Source: JALSIF01 sp026981635 [NCBI: bacterium]
Lineage (GTDB): Bacteria; 4484-113; JALSIF01
Direction: 5' to 3'
NCBI GenBank assembly: GCA_026981635.1
Contig: JALSIF010000225.1
Span: 1-13,542 of the forward strand
DNA: 13,542 bases
Position numbers and translations under genes: made by a program
Notes under the pieces: model-generated
Seen by the model: only the letters and a program-made list of their open reading frames with translations
Told to the model about the DNA's origin: nothing
The model's database searches: none
In this document: positions 11,323 to 13,542 of the stretch, piece after piece
How positions within the stretch are numbered: the stretch's first letter is position 1
Layout of the letters: each line of letters starts with the position of its first letter

Positions 11323-12639
11323 CTACTCGCCCCCCGAGGCCAGGTCGGGCTGCTCTTCCTCCCGGGGGAGGGGAAACTCAATCAATCTGCCGCTCATCGC
11401 CTGGCGGACGTGGTGCTCGTCTATGACGATCTTGTTCACCTTCTTGCCCGGCAGCTCATACATCAGGTCTAGCAGGACCTTTTCCATGATGGAACGCAGG
11501 CCACGGGCGCCGGTCCCGCGCCGCACCGCCTGGCGGGCCACCTCGCGGAGGGCGGCCTCGGTGAACTCAAGCTTCACCCCCTCCTTCTGGAAGAGGTACT
11601 GGTACTGCTTGAGGAGGGAGTTGCGGGGTTCCTTGAGGATGCGCACCAGGTCCTTCTCTCCCAGGTCCTCCAGCGGAGCCACCACCGGCAGGCGGCCCAC
11701 CAGCTCGGGGATGAGACCGAACTTAATCAGGTCCTCCGGCTCAACGTGTCTTAGGAGTTCCTCGCGAGGAACCTGGCGGCCTACCTCGCGGTGGGCGGTG
11801 CGGAAGCCAATCACCTGCTCGCCCAGCCGCTTGGCCACGATCTGCTCCAGGCCGTTGAAGGCCCCGCCGCAGATGAAGAGGATGTTGGTGGTGTCAATCT
11901 GGATGAAGTCGTCCTGTGGGTGCTTGCGGCCGCCGTGGGGGGGCACGTTGGCCACCGTCCCCTCCAGGAGCTTAAGCAGGGCCTGCTGGACCCCCTCCCC
12001 GCTCACGTCGCGGGTGATGGAGGGGTTCTCGCTCTTGCGGCTGATCTTGTCTATCTCGTCAATGAAGACGATGCCCCGCTCGGTCTCGGCGATGGCCTCG
12101 GCGGGAGAGAGATCCCCCTGCTCGCTGGCCACCTGGTAGAGGCGAAGGAGGATGTTTTCCACATCCTCCCCCACATAGCCCGCCTCGGTCAGACTGGTGG
12201 CGTCGGCGATGGCGAAGGGAACGTCCAGGATCTTGGCGATGGTGCGGGCGATCAGGGTCTTGCCGGTGCCGGTGTTGCCAATCATGAGGATGTTGGCCTT
12301 CTCTATCTCCAGCCCCTCGCTCTCCTGGTCAATGACGGAGTTGATCCGCTTGTAGTGGTTGTAGACCGCCACCGCCACCACCTTCTTGGCGTAGTCCTGG
12401 CGGATGACGTACTTGTCCAGGTGCTCAACGATCTGGCGGGGAAGGGGAACCTGCTGCTGGGTGACCACCCGGGCCCGCCCCCGCGAGGTGGAAGACTCCA
12501 GCAGGTTCTCGCAGGTGCGCACGCACTCCTCGCAGATGTAGACCCCCGGACCCTTGATCATCCGAAGGTCGGGTTTCTGCACCTCGCCACAGAAGCTGCA
12601 GCGGGGAAGCTCTGAGTTGAAGTCTCTGGGATCCACCAT
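11323..12639 (-). CDS. clpX: ClpX, AAA+ unfoldase subunit of the ClpXP protease
   Basis: ClpX recognises tagged or damaged proteins, unfolds them with ATP and feeds them to ClpP. The 438-residue length is normal. The N-terminal zinc-binding domain has C14, C17, C36 and C39. Then come Walker A GNTGTGKT (121-128), pore loop GYVG (154-157), Walker B IVFIDEID (190-197) and the RKH-type segment GGRKHPQDD (236-244). IGF at 277-279, within QVIGFR, is the loop that docks on ClpP, which implies a ClpP partner encoded elsewhere. The sensor-2 region [23 protein letters not shown] lies near the C-terminus. The more common GPTGSGKT is GNTGTGKT here, a conservative change. ATG 12639 has AAGGGGGC (12652-12645) upstream. 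clpP and tig, frequent neighbours of clpX, are not adjacent. Confidence 0.97.
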   Translation of the reverse strand: MVDPRDFNSELPRCSFCGEVQKPDLRMIKGPGVYICEECVRTCENLLESSTSRGRARVVTQQQVPLPRQIVEHLDKYVIRQDYAKKVVAVAVYNHYKRINSVIDQESEGLEIEKANILMIGNTGTGKTLIARTIAKILDVPFAIADATSLTEAGYVGEDVENILLRLYQVASEQGDLSPAEAIAETERGIVFIDEIDKISRKSENPSITRDVSGEGVQQALLKLLEGTVANVPPHGGRKHPQDDFIQIDTTNILFICGGAFNGLEQIVAKRLGEQVIGFRTAHREVGRQVPREELLRHVEPEDLIKFGLIPELVGRLPVVAPLEDLGEKDLVRILKEPRNSLLKQYQYLFQKEGVKLEFTEAALREVARQAVRRGTGARGLRSIMEKVLLDLMYELPGKKVNKIVIDEHHVRQAMSGRLIEFPLPREEEQPDLASGGE

Positions 12640-12644
12640 AGCTT

Positions 12645-12652
12645 GCCCCCTT
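12645..12652 (-). promoter_or_regulatory. Shine-Dalgarno-like AAGGGGGC before clpX
   Basis: AAGGGGGC (12652-12645) precedes ATG 12639 by five bases, supporting this start and conventional leadered initiation. Confidence 0.5.
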
Positions 12653-12667
12653 GTCTAGGGCTCTCTA

Positions 12668-12673
12668 ATCATA
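12668..12673 (-). promoter_or_regulatory. -10-like TATGAT upstream of clpX
   Basis: TATGAT (12673-12668) lies 28 bases before ATG 12639 and would give a short leader that includes the ribosome binding site. A self-complementary CCCCCGCGGGGG (12675-12686) sits directly upstream where the spacer would be. A TTGACC at 12708-12703 is too far away to be the matching -35. The promoter is therefore only suggestive; clpX may also be read from the upstream genes. Confidence 0.35.
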
Positions 12674-12704
12674 CCCCCGCGGGGGCGGTTGTGTTCCCCC
12701 CGGG

Positions 12705-13085
12705 TCAATCGTCCGTCAACCGCTCAAGACTGAGCCTTCCCGCCAGGGGAAGGACAAGGAGCTGGTGGGGAAGGGAGGCAAGGGGTATAAGTTCCAGTCC
12801 CTTCTCCCGGCAGAGGGCAAGCAGTCTGGCTCCCTCGCGGCCGCGGACGAGGCTGAGCACCGCCCATTCCTCTCCCCATTCCTCCACCACCAGCAGTCCA
12901 GCCGCTCGGCCGATCCAGAGCTGGCTCTCCACCGCCGGAGGCTCTTCGTGGTAGAGGAAGAGCTCCCGCTCGGGGAGAAATGTCCACTCCACCCGGACCT
13001 CACCAGCCCTGGAGGCAAAGACAGCCGCAAACCTTCCCCCCAGCCAGCCTGGCCAGTCCCGGCGCTCTCTCCCCTTGTCGCTCAT
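12705..13085 (-). CDS. Unknown small protein coupled to the M42 peptidase gene
   Basis: I do not recognise a family. The 126-residue protein has no signal peptide or membrane segment. It begins with a charged segment (MSDKGRERRDWPGW) and continues with alternating beta-strand and helix patterns: FAAVFASRAGEVRVEWTFL, AAGLLVVEEWGEEWAVLSLV, a helix ARLLALCREKGLELI and LLVLPLAGRLSL. It has one cysteine and several tryptophans. The ATG overlaps the stop of the M42 peptidase gene in an ATGA junction (13082-13085), which indicates translational coupling and perhaps a related role, although nothing in the protein shows one. Its stop is 65 bases before clpX. Confidence 0.7.
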   Translation of the reverse strand: MSDKGRERRDWPGWLGGRFAAVFASRAGEVRVEWTFLPERELFLYHEEPPAVESQLWIGRAAGLLVVEEWGEEWAVLSLVRGREGARLLALCREKGLELIPLASLPHQLLVLPLAGRLSLERLTDD

Positions 13086-13542
13086 CCGGTGGCGATGGCA
13101 AGCAGAATCCTCACCAGGGCGCTTAGGTCCCTGAGGTCAATAACTTCGGTGGCATGGGTGTAGCGGACTGGTATAGAAAGTGGCAGCACCCTGGCACCAG
13201 TAGGCTCCCACACCGAGCCATCATTGCCCCCGCGAGTGGCAATGGCGTGCTCCTGAACCGGGGTTGAGGTGCGGGTGGCAAGGGAGATAACCCCGTCAAC
13301 CAGCGGCCTCTCTGCCACCGTGGTGGAGTCCATGGCACGGACACAGAACCCCTCCCCCAGCCTGGCCTGCCCCAGGGCCTCACTCTCCCCGAAGGGGGAG
13401 TCGCTGGCAGGGAATATGTCCACCGGCACCACCAGGTCAAAGGGGCCCAGGGCGTGGGCGAGCTGCCTTGCCCCCCTGAGGCCCAGCTCCTCCTGGACGG
13501 AGAATGCCACCACCAGCTCGGCCTGGCTGGGGTCTGCCACCG
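13082..13542 (-). CDS. M42-family aminopeptidase (C-terminal part, partial)
   Basis: The frame runs off the right edge, so the N-terminus, including the first metal-binding His and Asp, lies outside; the GTG at 13540 is internal. The visible 153 residues match the second half of M42 (TET-type, FrvX/glutamyl aminopeptidase) peptidases. They include FSVQEELGLRGA with the catalytic Glu pair, VPVDIFPASDSP with the metal-binding Asp, RGGNDG, and PVRYTHATEVIDLRDL with the last metal-binding His. These enzymes are cytosolic, self-compartmentalising dinuclear metal aminopeptidases that trim short peptides, a fitting companion to ClpXP output nearby; that link is inference. The stop overlaps the start of the next gene by four bases. 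Confidence 0.88.
   Translation of the reverse strand, partial: VADPSQAELVVAFSVQEELGLRGARQLAHALGPFDLVVPVDIFPASDSPFGESEALGQARLGEGFCVRAMDSTTVAERPLVDGVISLATRTSTPVQEHAIATRGGNDGSVWEPTGARVLPLSIPVRYTHATEVIDLRDLSALVRILLAIATG

Noticed and set aside
11204-12615. Two long plus-strand frames opposite clpX
   Set aside because: clpX shows every family motif on the minus strand; the plus-strand products are Ser/Arg-rich or Leu/Gly/Val-rich shadows.
12675-12686. Palindrome CCCCCGCGGGGG as a terminator or operator
   Set aside because: It has no loop and no T-run, and such runs arise easily in GC-rich DNA; it is noted only as context for the clpX promoter.
1-13542. CRISPR arrays, tRNA/rRNA genes, insertion sequences, phage or defence islands
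   Set aside because: No spaced direct repeats, tRNA-like TTCGANNC clusters, transposase motifs or terminal inverted repeats were seen; the CPBP protease alone does not make a defence system.

Overview
This is a gene-dense stretch of high-GC bacterial chromosome with 15 protein genes (two cut by the window edges), one likely small RNA gene and a set of recognisable promoters. I see no rRNA, tRNA, CRISPR array, insertion sequence or phage gene. YaaR next to the DNA polymerase III delta' subunit recalls the Bacillus tmk-yaaQ-yaaR-holB-yaaT cluster. That context, a lipobox lipoprotein and the mixed leaderless/Shine-Dalgarno initiation suggest a Gram-positive-like (Terrabacteria-type) lineage, such as a high-GC Firmicutes relative, Armatimonadota or a deep candidate phylum. 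No marker here settles the phylum.

Layout. 1-1949 (+): the end of a CPBP-family membrane protease, a half-size TauE/SafE membrane protein, and a 3-hydroxyacyl-CoA dehydrogenase with a doubled C-terminal domain. 1950-2090: an intergenic region holding a putative ~75-nt minus-strand small RNA with its own promoter and intrinsic terminator. 2091-2723 (+): a flavin reductase-fold protein. 2730-3572 (-): an unknown exported protein, divergent from a plus-strand operon of an exported two-domain protein, yaaR and holB (3663-6390). 6387-7073 (-): a membrane-anchored unknown protein with much lower GC. 7145-9160 (-): larE and carA. 9309-9581 (+): a small GlsB/YeaQ-type membrane protein. 9582-13542 (-): in transcription order, an M42 aminopeptidase (partial), a small unknown protein overlapping it by 4 bases, clpX, a cupin and a surface lipoprotein.

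Two signals are worth most attention. First, the hexamer TAGAAT appears five times by eye, always just upstream of a gene start. In four cases it sits only 6-9 bases before the start codon, which implies leaderless or near-leaderless mRNAs; a TAGAGG and a TATAAT variant sit at the same distance before two more genes. Genes whose -10 lies further upstream carry Shine-Dalgarno sequences instead. Second, the 1950-2060 minus-strand unit has a near-consensus -35/-10 pair, a 5' hairpin, an unpaired linker containing CACCUCCU (identical to the 16S anti-Shine-Dalgarno core) and a 10-bp GC hairpin followed by seven T. This is the layout of a small RNA that could pair with ribosome binding sites. The window contains matching GGAGGTG and GGAGG sites upstream of yaaR and of the 3572 gene.
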